Position numbers and translations under genes: made by a program. Below are positions 1 through 7,620 of a stretch of 64,000 nucleotides of DNA, piece after piece. The notes beneath the pieces were generated by a model. The model saw nothing but the letters and a program-made list of their open reading frames with translations, did no database searches and was not told the DNA's origin. How positions within the stretch are numbered: position 1 is the first letter of the stretch; each line of letters opens with the position of its first letter. The stretch comes from Thalassovita sp. (GTDB lineage Bacteria; Pseudomonadota; Alphaproteobacteria; Rhodobacterales; Rhodobacteraceae): the NCBI GenBank assembly GCA_029212905.1, contig JARGPB010000002.1:62001-126000 (forward strand), in the 5' to 3' direction.

Positions 1-534
1 GATGTCAACGATGTCGATGGATTTTACCTCGTCCATCATATCGACGGCGAAACGGGCAAAGGCGTTGACGACGCCCGGATCAAACCCGGCGCCCAGAATG
101 GCGGTGACACCCTTTTGGGCGCACAGATCGCGTTTTTTCCATTCGTAGTTGGCGTACCACGGCGGGGATTCGCAGATCTTGGTCGGGTCTTCGTGAATCG
201 CGGTGTCGATATAGGCGGCGCCGGTGTCGATACAGGCGTCCAGCACGGTCATGTTCACAAAGGCGGAACCGACGTTAATCACGATCTGCGCGCCGGTCTG
301 ACGGATCAGCGCGGCCACGGCGGGGGTGTCCATGGCATCCACCTGATGCGCGGCAAGAACGCCCTCGACCTTCATTGCGTCCTTTGCGCGGACGGACTCA
401 AGGATCGCTTCGCATTTGGATAGCGTCCGGCTGGCGATATGGACCTCGCCCAGCACATCGTTGTTTTGTGCGCATTTATGCGCCACGACCTGAGCGACGC
501 CACCGGCGCCGATGATGAGAACGTTCTTTTTCAA
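1..534 (-). CDS. Saccharopine dehydrogenase-family protein, probable carboxynorspermidine dehydrogenase (3' truncated by window)
   Basis: The N-terminal 178 residues are present and the rest lies outside the window. The protein opens with a Rossmann NAD(P)-binding glycine motif (VLIIGAGGVAQVVAHK) and continues as a saccharopine dehydrogenase-like domain (DTAIHEDPTKICESPPWY). In this family one branch reduces the Schiff base of aspartate semialdehyde and a diamine to carboxynorspermidine or carboxyspermidine, the step before NspC. The nspC gene sits directly upstream on the same strand with a 42-base gap, which favours that role over lysine metabolism. I chose a TTG start at 534: an AAGGGGG ribosome site lies about 9 bases upstream and the next residues run straight into the Rossmann fold. 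The family is firm; the exact substrate is inferred from the neighbour. Confidence 0.85.
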   Translation of the reverse strand, partial: MKKNVLIIGAGGVAQVVAHKCAQNNDVLGEVHIASRTLSKCEAILESVRAKDAMKVEGVLAAHQVDAMDTPAVAALIRQTGAQIVINVGSAFVNMTVLDACIDTGAAYIDTAIHEDPTKICESPPWYANYEWKKRDLCAQKGVTAILGAGFDPGVVNAFARFAVDMMDEVKSIDIVDI

Positions 535-576
535 CGGTAAGGACCCCCTTTGGGTATCGTGGGTGGAATGGGGCGC

Positions 577-1674
577 TTAGGACAGCGCAGCGGAAAAATC
601 GTCGTAACCAAAGTCACGTTGCAGGCGAATGGTGCCGTCCAGTTCGCGGATGGCAATGGCGGGCATTTTCACGCCGTTGAACCAGTTTTTCTTGACCATA
701 GTATAGCCCGCCGCGTCCTGTATGGACAGCCGGTCGCCGGGGCGCAGGGGCGCGGGGAACTTGAACTCGCCGAAAATGTCGCCGGCCAGACAGGATTTAC
801 CGCAGATCATCCAGTCCTCGGGGCCCGCGTCGGGCAGCATTTTCGCGGATTCACGATAGATGAGCAGGTCCAGCATGTGGGCCTCGATACTGGAATCGAC
901 GATGGCGAGGTTCTTGCCGTTAAACAGCGTGTCCAGAACTGTCACCTCGAGCGTGGTGGAATTGGTGATCGCGGCCTCGCCGGGCTCCAGATAGACCTGC
1001 ACGCCGTTCTGATCGGCAAAGCGTTTCAGGCGATCGGCCAGACGGTCCAGCGGATAGCCCGCGCCCGTGAAATGAATGCCGCCACCCAGCGAAACCCAGG
1101 TCAGCTGGCGGATCAAATGGCCGAAACGCTGTTCGATCAGGGTTAACATTTCGTCAAACCGGTCGAAATCGGCGTTCTCGCAGTTGTTGTGAAACATGAA
1201 GCCGGTGATCTGGTCCAGAACGGGCGCGATCACGGCGGGGTCATGTTCGCCCAGACGGGAAAAGGGGCGCGCGGGATCGGCCAGATCAAACCCCGAAGTG
1301 GACACGCCGGGATTGACCCGCAGCCCGCGGGTGTGATCGCGGCTGGCCTGCGCGAACCGGGTCAGCTGACCGACAGAGTTGAAAATCACCTTGTCCGAAT
1401 TGGCCAGAACGTCCGCGATTTCATGATCAGCCCAGGCGACGGAATAGGCGTGGGTCTCGCCGGGGAATTTCTCGCGGCCGAGCTTTACCTCATAGAGCGA
1501 AGAGGAGGTGGTGCCGTCCATGTAATCGGACATGAAATCGAACACACCCCAAGAGGCAAAGCATTTCAACGCCAGCAGCGCCTTGGCGCCGGAATGGTCG
1601 CGCAGCCAGGCGATCTTCTCGAGGTTGGGAAGGAGGCGGGACTTGTCGATCAGGTAATAGGGCGTCTGAATCAT
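577..1674 (-). CDS. nspC: Carboxynorspermidine decarboxylase
   Basis: A 365-residue PLP enzyme of the alanine-racemase/ornithine-decarboxylase fold that removes CO2 from carboxynorspermidine or carboxyspermidine, yielding norspermidine or spermidine. The PLP-binding lysine is about K37 in ALLALKCFASWG. The specificity region shows WMICGKSCLAGDIFGEF near the C-terminus, typical of NspC, and length matches the family. The ATG at 1674 (MIQTPYYLID) was chosen over an in-frame ATG at 1788, because the extra 38 residues are low-complexity and unlike the family. The downstream gene is the matching dehydrogenase, so the two form a polyamine operon that avoids S-adenosylmethionine decarboxylase. The gene is divergent from the GTA cluster. 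Confidence 0.93.
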   Translation of the reverse strand: MIQTPYYLIDKSRLLPNLEKIAWLRDHSGAKALLALKCFASWGVFDFMSDYMDGTTSSSLYEVKLGREKFPGETHAYSVAWADHEIADVLANSDKVIFNSVGQLTRFAQASRDHTRGLRVNPGVSTSGFDLADPARPFSRLGEHDPAVIAPVLDQITGFMFHNNCENADFDRFDEMLTLIEQRFGHLIRQLTWVSLGGGIHFTGAGYPLDRLADRLKRFADQNGVQVYLEPGEAAITNSTTLEVTVLDTLFNGKNLAIVDSSIEAHMLDLLIYRESAKMLPDAGPEDWMICGKSCLAGDIFGEFKFPAPLRPGDRLSIQDAAGYTMVKKNWFNGVKMPAIAIRELDGTIRLQRDFGYDDFSAALS

Positions 1675-1850
1675 CGGCGGCAATCCGGGCTGAGGGGGCA
1701 AAAGGGGGGCGTTTCGCCCTGTGGCCCGATTAACGCCCATGCCGGTGTGACGCAAACATTGATTGGCAGGCCGGGTGGAATTTTTCACCGAGGTGCGGGA
1801 GTTATTTAGGAATTTGTTAATGATACCGGTCGGTTAGGGATTGTTCACAC

Positions 1851-1879
1851 TTGACATCCCGCACGGTCTTTGGTAGGTT
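1851..1879 (+). promoter_or_regulatory. Candidate GTA operon promoter
   Basis: A perfect -35 hexamer TTGACA (1851-1856) is followed after 17 bases by TAGGTT (1874-1879), a poor -10 sharing three of six bases with the consensus. The likely start of transcription is near 1886. It is the only convincing promoter-like sequence before g1. Rhodobacter promoters often keep the -35 and vary at the -10, and GTA promoters need the activator GafA, so a weak -10 is plausible. Not tested. Confidence 0.5.
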
Positions 1880-1885
1880 TGTGAC

Positions 1886-1972
1886 ATGCTAGAAGAAGTG
1901 GGCAAGCGGCCTCGGGGAAAATCCGGGTGCCGCTTTTTCCGTTTCTCTCGTGCGGAGCAATCCAAAGCATGA
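1886..1972 (+). other. Possible 28-codon leader ORF overlapping the leader hairpin
   Basis: An ATG at 1886 opens 28 codons (start MLEEVGKRPRGK) ending in TGA at 1970-1972, 17 bases before the g1 start. The ATG falls about where transcription should begin, so translation would be leaderless; no good ribosome site precedes it. The frame runs through the terminator-like hairpin at 1905-1934, so translating ribosomes would disrupt it. It could equally be a chance open frame. Confidence 0.2.
1905..1938 (+). terminator. Terminator-like hairpin in the GTA leader (possible attenuator)
   Basis: AGCGGCCTCGG (1905-1915) pairs with CCGGG-T-GCCGCT (1923-1934): eleven base pairs including one G-T wobble and one bulged T, with loop GGAAAAT, followed directly by a TTTTT run (1934-1938). 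This is the form of an intrinsic terminator on the plus strand. No plus-strand gene ends upstream, so the only transcript it could stop is the one starting at the GTA promoter. On the minus strand the stem has no T run. Confidence 0.55.
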
Positions 1973-1988
1973 GGCAGAGCGAGCACCA

Positions 1989-2330
1989 ATGACTTTGATA
2001 ACAACCGACGACAGCGCCTTTCCGCTGGGCGAAAGCCTGAACGATATCAAATCACAACTGGAAGCGCTGAGGGCGGAACTGGCCGCCGTGCAGGCAAGAC
2101 TGAAAGATGGGGACGTCACGGCCGTCAAGGACGGCCACAAAACCATACAGGAGATCCGCGGGTGGCTGCGGATCTCCATAGATCTGGAGATGGAATTTGC
2201 CAAACGACAGCAGAAACAGGCAGGGATCGTCGGATCCTATGCCATCGACTTTGACGAAGCGCGGGATCGTATCCGGTGCCGGCTGGATCGCCTCCGCACC
2301 TGCTGCGGTGCAGGCCGAATTCCTGGATGA
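1989..2330 (+). CDS. g1: GTA g1, putative small terminase subunit
   Basis: A 113-residue protein matching the first gene of Rhodobacter-type GTA clusters, now thought to be the small terminase that pairs with the g2 packaging ATPase. The N-terminal half is predicted coiled coil (ESLNDIKSQLEALRAELAAV), followed by a region rich in charged helices (EIRGWLRISIDLEMEFAKRQ) and a basic C-terminus. Start is ATG 1989; an in-frame GTG at 1950 would add 13 residues and neither has a strong ribosome site. Its 3' end overlaps the g2 reading frame by 92 bases if g2 starts at 2239. Family assignment leans on position as well as sequence. Confidence 0.75.
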   Translation: MTLITTDDSAFPLGESLNDIKSQLEALRAELAAVQARLKDGDVTAVKDGHKTIQEIRGWLRISIDLEMEFAKRQQKQAGIVGSYAIDFDEARDRIRCRLDRLRTCCGAGRIPG

Positions 2331-3606
2331 CCTGGGGGAGGGAGAGCTTATGGCTCTCCCTTATTTGTTTGAGTTCTGGGCCATGGAACATCAGCTGCCG
2401 CCCGAGGGCGACTGGCGATCCTGGGTCATCATGGGCGGGCGCGGCGCGGGCAAGACACGGGCGGGCGCCGAATGGGTGCGCAGCGTGGTCGAAGGCGCGC
2501 GGCCCTGCGATCCGGGCACTGCGCAACGGGTGGCGATCATCGGCGAAACCATCGAACAGGCGCGCGAGGTCATGGTCTTTGGTGAGAGCGGGATTTTGGC
2601 GTGCAGCCCCCCGGACCGGCGCCCGGATTGGCAGGCGGGGCGGGGGGCCTTGGTTTGGCCAAACGGGGCCGAGGCGCGGATATTCTCGGCCCACAACCCC
2701 GAGGCGCTGCGAGGGCCGCAATTCGATGCGGCTTGGGTGGACGAGCTGGCGAAATGGCCCAAGGCGCAGGACAGCTGGGACATGTTGCAATTTGCCTTGC
2801 GGCTGGGGGACCACCCGCAGGTCTGTGCGACGACGACACCGCGCAACGTGCCGGTGCTGAAGAACCTGTTGAAGCTGGGCTCGACCGTGGTGACACATGC
2901 GCCAACCGAGGCGAACCGCGCGAACCTGGCGGACAGTTTCCTGGCAGAGGTGCAAGAGCGATACGCGGGCACGCGGCTGGGCCGACAAGAGCTGGAGGGC
3001 GTGCTGATCGACGAGGCCGAGGGCGCGCTGTGGACGACCGCGATGCTGGAGGCGCTGCGGGTGGACACCGTCCCCGATCTGGATCGGATCGTCGTCGCGG
3101 TGGACCCGCCGGTGACGGGGAACGCGGGCTCGGACGAATGCGGGATCGTGGTGGTCGGCGTGCGGATGCACGGGGCGACGCAGGACTGGGACGCCTATGT
3201 GCTGGTCGATGCCTCGGTTCAGGGGGTGGCGCCGACGGGCTGGGCCAAGGCGGCCGTGCGCGCGGTCGAGGAGTGGGGCGCGGACAAGCTGGTGGCCGAG
3301 GTCAACCAGGGCGGCGATCTGGTCGAGGCGGTGATCCGGCAGGTCGCGCCAGACGTGCCATTCCAAAAGGTCCACGCCAGCAAGGGCAAGGTGGCGCGGG
3401 CGGAACCCGTGGCGGCCTTGTACGAACAGGGGCGGGTGCACCACGTCCGGGGCCTGGGCACGCTCGAGGACCAGATGTGCGCCATGACCGTGCAGGGCTA
3501 TGAGGGCAAGGGCAGCCCCGACCGCGTGGATGCGCTGGTCTGGGCGCTGCACGAGCTGATCCTGAGCCAGCGCCCGGCCGAGCGCCCGCAGCTGCGTACG
3601 CTCTAG
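2239..3606 (+). CDS. g2: GTA g2, large terminase subunit (packaging ATPase/nuclease)
   Basis: This motor pumps about 4 kb of host DNA into GTA heads. The 455-residue protein has a Walker A loop (GGRGAGKTRAGAEW, about residues 70-83), a Walker B-like segment (FDAAWVDELAKW), the coupling stretch CATTTPRNVP and a C-terminal RNase H-like nuclease domain opening with VVAVDPPVTG and ending SPDRVDALVWALHEL. In GTAs the terminase packages at random rather than at cos or pac sites. Start at ATG 2239 is uncertain: an in-frame ATG at 2197 exists, and conserved family sequence begins only around IASAPAAVQAEFL, so translation could also begin later and shrink the overlap with g1. Confidence 0.95.
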   Translation: MPSTLTKRGIVSGAGWIASAPAAVQAEFLDDLGEGELMALPYLFEFWAMEHQLPPEGDWRSWVIMGGRGAGKTRAGAEWVRSVVEGARPCDPGTAQRVAIIGETIEQAREVMVFGESGILACSPPDRRPDWQAGRGALVWPNGAEARIFSAHNPEALRGPQFDAAWVDELAKWPKAQDSWDMLQFALRLGDHPQVCATTTPRNVPVLKNLLKLGSTVVTHAPTEANRANLADSFLAEVQERYAGTRLGRQELEGVLIDEAEGALWTTAMLEALRVDTVPDLDRIVVAVDPPVTGNAGSDECGIVVVGVRMHGATQDWDAYVLVDASVQGVAPTGWAKAAVRAVEEWGADKLVAEVNQGGDLVEAVIRQVAPDVPFQKVHASKGKVARAEPVAALYEQGRVHHVRGLGTLEDQMCAMTVQGYEGKGSPDRVDALVWALHELILSQRPAERPQLRTL

Positions 3607-3702
3607 TTCATTTATCTTAAACTTTTCAGATCAGTTTCCCCTCAACGCCGACGGGTGCGGCAGGCAGGGGAAACCCAGAGCGAAGCAAGGAGCAAGGACA
3701 GG
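3607..3702 (+). promoter_or_regulatory. Stem-loop between terminase and portal genes
   Basis: A 96-base spacer in an otherwise tight cluster. GTTTCCCCT (3634-3642) and AGGGGAAAC (3666-3674) are a perfect 9-bp inverted repeat; inside, GCCG (3647-3650) and CGGC (3658-3661) can pair as well. A short AT-rich patch (TTCATTTATCTTAAACTTTTC) precedes it, unusual for this GC-rich cluster. No T run follows the stem, so it is not a standard terminator. It may be an RNA processing or stability element. Confidence 0.5.
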
Positions 3703-4890
3703 ATGATTATGGACTTCTTCAAACGGGGGGCCGCAGACGAGGCGCCCGAGACCAAGGCCAGCGCGACCGGCCCGGTGGTGGCGTTGCAAGGCGCAGGCCG
3801 CGTGGCCTGGACCCCGCGCGACACGGTATCGCTGACGCGGCTGGGGTTCGCAGGCAATCCGGTAGGGTTCCGCTGTGTAAAGCTGATCAGCGAGGCGGCA
3901 GCGTCGTTGCCGTTGATCCTGCAAGACCGGGTGCAGCATTTCGAGATTCACCCGATCAAGGATCTGGTGGAACGTCCGAACCCCGCTCAGGGCCGGGCGG
4001 AACTGTTCGAGGCGCTGTACGCGCAGCTGCTGCTGACGGGAAACGGCTATGTCGAGGCCGTGGGCGGAGAGACGGGCGCGCCATTAGAGCTGCATGTGCT
4101 GCGGTCCGATCGCATGGCGCTGGTGCCGGGCGCAGATGGCTGGCCGGTGGCCTATGACTATAGCGTGAATGGGCGCAAACACCGGTTTGATGTGACGGGC
4201 GCGACGGCTCCGATCTGTCATATCCGCAGCTTTCACCCGCAGGACGACCACTATGGGTTTTCCCCGATGCAGGCGGCGGCCCAGGCGCTGGACGTGCATA
4301 ATTCAGCGTCGCGCTGGTCCAAGGCGCTGCTGGATAATGCGGCGCGACCCTCGGGGGCGATTGTCTACAAGGGCGCGGACGGGCAGGGCCACATGGCCCC
4401 GGATCAATATGACCGCCTGGTCAATGAAATGGAAAGCTACCACCAGGGCGCGCGGAACGCCGGCCGTCCGATGCTGTTAGAGGGCGGGCTGGACTGGAAA
4501 CCGATGGGGTTCAGCCCGTCGGACATGGAATTCCAGAAAACCAAGGAAAGCGCCGCGCGCGAGATTGCCCTGGCCTTTGGGGTGCCGCCGATGATGCTGG
4601 GGCTGCCGGGGGACGCGACCTATTCGAACTATCAAGAGGCCAACCGGGCGTTTTACCGGCTGACCGTGCTGCCGCTGGTGCAAAAGGTAACAGCGCGCAT
4701 GGCGGATTGGCTGTCGGGCCATGTGAACGAACGGCTGGATCTGCGGCCGGACCTGGACCAGATCGCGGCGCTGTCGTCAGAACGCGAGGCGCAATGGCGC
4801 CGGGTGGCCGACGCGGATTTCCTGACCGACGCGGAAAAACGCCGGATGCTGGGCCTGTCCGCGCTGGAAGGAGGTCCAGATGCGGGATGA
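3703..4890 (+). CDS. g3: GTA g3, portal protein
   Basis: A 395-residue HK97-type portal protein, the twelve-fold ring at one head vertex through which DNA enters and leaves. Typical portal segments are visible: GFAGNPVGFRCVKLISEAAA near residue 45, RPNPAQGRAELFEALYAQLL, and the C-terminal YSNYQEANRAFYRLTVLPL with the helix that contacts DNA. Start ATG 3703 has AAGGAG ten bases upstream; ATG 3709 is nearly as good. It overlaps the next small gene by 11 bases. Confidence 0.93.
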   Translation: MIMDFFKRGAADEAPETKASATGPVVALQGAGRVAWTPRDTVSLTRLGFAGNPVGFRCVKLISEAAASLPLILQDRVQHFEIHPIKDLVERPNPAQGRAELFEALYAQLLLTGNGYVEAVGGETGAPLELHVLRSDRMALVPGADGWPVAYDYSVNGRKHRFDVTGATAPICHIRSFHPQDDHYGFSPMQAAAQALDVHNSASRWSKALLDNAARPSGAIVYKGADGQGHMAPDQYDRLVNEMESYHQGARNAGRPMLLEGGLDWKPMGFSPSDMEFQKTKESAAREIALAFGVPPMMLGLPGDATYSNYQEANRAFYRLTVLPLVQKVTARMADWLSGHVNERLDLRPDLDQIAALSSEREAQWRRVADADFLTDAEKRRMLGLSALEGGPDAG

Positions 4891-5107
4891 GCGCGCCGGA
4901 TTTGAGCAGTTCGACTGCGCGCCGGCGCTGCGGCTGGAGGCCCATGAACGGGTCAGCAAGCTGCAACTGGACGGGCTGAACCGACGGCTCGAGAAAATCG
5001 AAGAGATGATGGAGAAACTGGAAAAACGCCTGTGGCTAACAGTTTACGGCGTGGTGGGAACCATGCTGGCGCAGGCTTTCCAGTCGCTCTTGACGGCGCA
5101 ACCGTGA
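4880..5107 (+). CDS. g3.5: GTA g3.5, small coiled-coil membrane protein
   Basis: A 75-residue protein found at this position in Rhodobacter-type GTA clusters. Residues 20-50 form a charged coiled coil (LDGLNRRLEKIEEMMEKLEK), followed by one hydrophobic segment (LTVYGVVGTMLAQAFQSLL) that could cross a membrane. Function is unknown. An excellent ribosome site (AAGGAGGT) lies inside the end of the portal gene, seven to eight bases before the ATG. Confidence 0.85.
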   Translation: MRDERAGFEQFDCAPALRLEAHERVSKLQLDGLNRRLEKIEEMMEKLEKRLWLTVYGVVGTMLAQAFQSLLTAQP

Positions 5108-5121
5108 AAGCGAGGTTAGGA

Positions 5122-5670
5122 ATGGATACGGGACTGGAACACAAGTTCTGCCGTCTGGGCGGTGACGACGTCATCGTCGACGGGCTGAGCATCGAAGGCT
5201 ATGCCAGCCTGTTCGGGCAGACCGATCAAGGCGGGGACATGGTGCGAAAAGGCGCCTATGGGGCCTCGTTAACGGCGTTGGGACGCGCGGGGCGGAGCGT
5301 GAAAATGCTGTGGCAGCACGACCCCGCCCAGCCGATCGGCGTGTGGGACGAATTGCGCGAGGATGACAAGGGGCTGTTTGTCAAAGGACGCCTGCTGGAC
5401 AGCGTGGAAAAAGGCCGAGAGGCCGCCGCGCTGATCGAGGCGGGCGCCATCGAGGGGCTGTCGATCGGGTACCGCACCAAACGCGCCGTGAAATCGCCCG
5501 AGGGCAAACGGATCCTGACAGAATTGGAGCTTTGGGAGGTGTCGCTGGTGACCTTTCCGATGCTGCCAAGCGCACGGGTGGCTGCCAAGTCCGAGGACCA
5601 GGACAGCGACCTGATGCAAGAAGTGGCGGCGGCCTTTGACGGTGCGCGCCGGGAATTGGCGCGCGGCTAG
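5122..5670 (+). CDS. g4: GTA g4, prohead protease
   Basis: A 182-residue HK97 prohead protease (peptidase U35), which matures the capsid by clipping the N-terminus of the major capsid protein. Characteristic sequence: IEGYASLFGQTDQGGDMVRKGAY, then MLWQHDPAQPIGVWDEL containing the catalytic histidine, and AIEGLSIGYRTKRA carrying the catalytic serine. Start ATG 5122 has GAGG six bases upstream; a GTG at 5104 overlapping the previous stop would add six residues. Confidence 0.93.
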   Translation: MDTGLEHKFCRLGGDDVIVDGLSIEGYASLFGQTDQGGDMVRKGAYGASLTALGRAGRSVKMLWQHDPAQPIGVWDELREDDKGLFVKGRLLDSVEKGREAAALIEAGAIEGLSIGYRTKRAVKSPEGKRILTELELWEVSLVTFPMLPSARVAAKSEDQDSDLMQEVAAAFDGARRELARG

Positions 5671-5693
5671 CGCCCTTAACAAAGGAAACTGGG

Positions 5694-6872
5694 ATGACCA
5701 AAACCGAGCACGAGGCTCGGACCGGGGAAGCTATGTCTCCGGCCACCGAGGTGAAATCCGCAATCGTGGGTTTCATGAATGAGTTCAAGGGCTTTCGGGC
5801 CAATATTGATGCAAAACTTCAACAGCAAGAAGAGCGACTGACCATGCTTGACCGTAAATCTTTCTCGCCGGCGCGTCCGGTTCTGGCAACCTCGGCCGAG
5901 GTTGAGGCCCCCCATCAAAAGGCATTCGACGCCTATGTCCGTCACGGCGATGACGACGCGCTGCGCGGGCTGGAACTGGAGGGCAAGGCCATGTCCACCG
6001 CCGTGGCTGGCGACGGCGGCTATCTGGTGGACGCGCAGACCTCGGCGACGATCCAGAGCGCGCTGAAATCCAGCGCCTCTCTGCGCCAGGTGGCGAATGT
6101 GGTCAACGTCGAGGCGACCTCGTATGACGTACTGGTGGACCACACCGACGTGGGCCACGGCTGGGCGAACGAGACCTCGGTTTCGGAAACCGGCACGCCG
6201 ACGATCGACCGCATCACCATCCCCCTGCACGAGCTGTCGGCGCTGCCGAAAGCCTCGCAGCGTTTGCTGGACGACAGCGCGTTTGACGTCGAAAGCTGGC
6301 TGGCCGGCCGTATCGCGGACAAATTCGCCCGCGCCGAGGCGGCCTCGTTCATCACGGGCAATGGCGTGGACAAACCGACCGGTATCCTGACCCACACCGC
6401 CGTGGATAACGACGTCTGGACCTGGGGCAATCTCGGCTATGTGCCCACCGGCACGGACGGTGATTTCGGCTCGGCGGATGCGATCATCGACCTGGTGTAC
6501 GCGCTGGGGGCGACCTATCGCGCCAATGCGGCCTTTGTGATGAACAGCAAAACCGCGGGCGCTGTGCGCAAGCTGAAGGACGGCGACGGCCGGTTCCTGT
6601 GGTCGGACGGTCTGGCGGCGGGCGAACCCGCGCGTCTGATGGGATACCCCGTGCTGATCGCCGAGGACATGCCCGATATTGCCAGCGGCGCGGATGCGAT
6701 TGCGTTCGGTGATTTCGCGGCGGGCTATACCGTGGCCGAACGCCCCGATCTGCGCATCCTGCGCGATCCGTTCAGCGCCAAACCGCATGTCCTGTTCTAT
6801 GCCACCAAACGTGTGGGCGGGGACGTGAGCGATTTCGCCGCGATCAAGCTGCTGCGTTTCGCCGTCGCCTAA
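5694..6872 (+). CDS. g5: GTA g5, major capsid protein
   Basis: A 392-residue HK97-fold major capsid protein, which builds the GTA head. Residues 1 to about 98 form a helical, charged delta/scaffold region (FKGFRANIDAKLQQQEERL); the mature domain begins around AMSTAVAGDGGYLVDAQTS. By comparison with the processed R. capsulatus capsid, the g4 protease probably cuts near K98/A99; that site is inferred. The C-terminal half has the usual RIADKFARAEAASFITGNG and MNSKTAGAVRKLKDGDGRFLW. Ribosome site AAAGGAAA precedes the ATG. A stem-loop follows the stop. Confidence 0.97.
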   Translation: MTKTEHEARTGEAMSPATEVKSAIVGFMNEFKGFRANIDAKLQQQEERLTMLDRKSFSPARPVLATSAEVEAPHQKAFDAYVRHGDDDALRGLELEGKAMSTAVAGDGGYLVDAQTSATIQSALKSSASLRQVANVVNVEATSYDVLVDHTDVGHGWANETSVSETGTPTIDRITIPLHELSALPKASQRLLDDSAFDVESWLAGRIADKFARAEAASFITGNGVDKPTGILTHTAVDNDVWTWGNLGYVPTGTDGDFGSADAIIDLVYALGATYRANAAFVMNSKTAGAVRKLKDGDGRFLWSDGLAAGEPARLMGYPVLIAEDMPDIASGADAIAFGDFAAGYTVAERPDLRILRDPFSAKPHVLFYATKRVGGDVSDFAAIKLLRFAVA

Positions 6873-6886
6873 TCGCGCGGTGAATG

Positions 6887-6910
6887 GGGCCGGTCCCGTG
6901 GGGCCGGTTC
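6887..6910 (+). promoter_or_regulatory. Stem-loop after the capsid gene
   Basis: GGGCCGGTCC (6887-6896) pairs with GGGCCGGTTC (6901-6910) around a CGTG loop, ten pairs including three G-T wobbles, 15 bases after the capsid stop in a 130-base gap. There is no T run. Such a hairpin could protect the 3' end of a processed capsid message or cause partial termination, giving more capsid than tail protein. Confidence 0.4.
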
Positions 6911-7002
6911 CGGGCGCGTGCCGTTGGACCATAGGCGTTGTCTAGCTGCTCCCTCCGTCCGAGCAACGCTGATGGCGCGCGCCTGACCCGAATTGGGGGG
7001 GA

Positions 7003-7620
7003 ATGATGCGGAGTTTTTCCATGATGTTAGTCGAAGAGACCCAAGTGCCGCAGACGGCGCTGCCGGTCGCGGATTTCAAGTCTCACCTGCGTCTGGGCAG
7101 CGGTTTCGCCGAAGACAGCGTGCAGGACGCCGTTCTGGAAAGCTTCCTTCGGGCGGCGATGGCGGCGGTCGAGGCGCGCACCGGCAAAGTGCTGATCGAG
7201 CGAGAGTTTTCCTGGACGCTAAGCCATTGGCGTGACGCCAGCGGGCAAATCCTGCCGGTGGCGCCGGTCAGTGCGATTGCCGAGGTGGCGCTGATTGATC
7301 GCGCCAATGCGGAAACGGTGCTGGACGCGCAGACCTATGTGTTGCGGCCCGATCAGCAACGCCCGCGGCTGTGCCCGGTTCAGGGGCTGCTGCCCACTAT
7401 TTCCAGCGGGGGCAGCGTGCGGGTGCGGTTCCTGGCGGGCTATGGCCCGGATTGGTCGGATCTGCCCAATGATCTGGCGCAGGCGGTGCTGATGCTGGGC
7501 GCGCATTACTATGAGTATCGCCATGAAACGGCGCTGTCGGGGCGGTGCATGCCCTTTGGTGTGACCAGCCTACTGGAGCGGTACCGCACGATCCGCGTCT
7601 TCGCCGGGAGAGCGTCATGA
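7003..7620 (+). CDS. g6: GTA g6, head-tail connector (adaptor)
   Basis: A 205-residue connector of the HK97 gp6 / DNA-packaging family that sits under the portal ring. Typical sequence: VADFKSHLRLGSGFAEDSV and DLAQAVLMLGAHYYEYRHE. A run of Gs lies just before ATG 7003, which I use; the conserved part starts near residue 8 (MLVEETQVP), so an ATG at 7021 or 7024 is possible but lacks a ribosome site. The stop overlaps the g7 start (ATGA). Confidence 0.9.
   Translation: MMRSFSMMLVEETQVPQTALPVADFKSHLRLGSGFAEDSVQDAVLESFLRAAMAAVEARTGKVLIEREFSWTLSHWRDASGQILPVAPVSAIAEVALIDRANAETVLDAQTYVLRPDQQRPRLCPVQGLLPTISSGGSVRVRFLAGYGPDWSDLPNDLAQAVLMLGAHYYEYRHETALSGRCMPFGVTSLLERYRTIRVFAGRAS

Larger units (their letters stand above)
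1675..1988. other. Intergenic region between nspC and the GTA cluster
   Basis: A 314-base divergent intergenic region. It holds a strong -35 element (TTGACA at 1851), a terminator-like hairpin (1905-1938) and a 28-codon open frame (1886-1972), each listed separately. About 40 bases before the -35 there is TTAG-N7-TTAA (1806-1820), a one-mismatch version of the CtrA box TTAA-N7-TTAA. CtrA is known to affect GTA expression in Rhodobacter, but one imperfect match is weak evidence. I see no clear promoter for nspC. Confidence 0.6.

Noticed and set aside
1806..1820. TTAG-N7-TTAA, a near CtrA box before the GTA promoter
   Set aside because: One mismatch in a single copy is expected by chance in an AT-rich spacer; noted in the intergenic entry but not called as a site.
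3607..3632. AT-rich stretch after the terminase gene as an internal promoter
   Set aside because: No -35/-10 pair at proper spacing; AT-richness alone is not enough.
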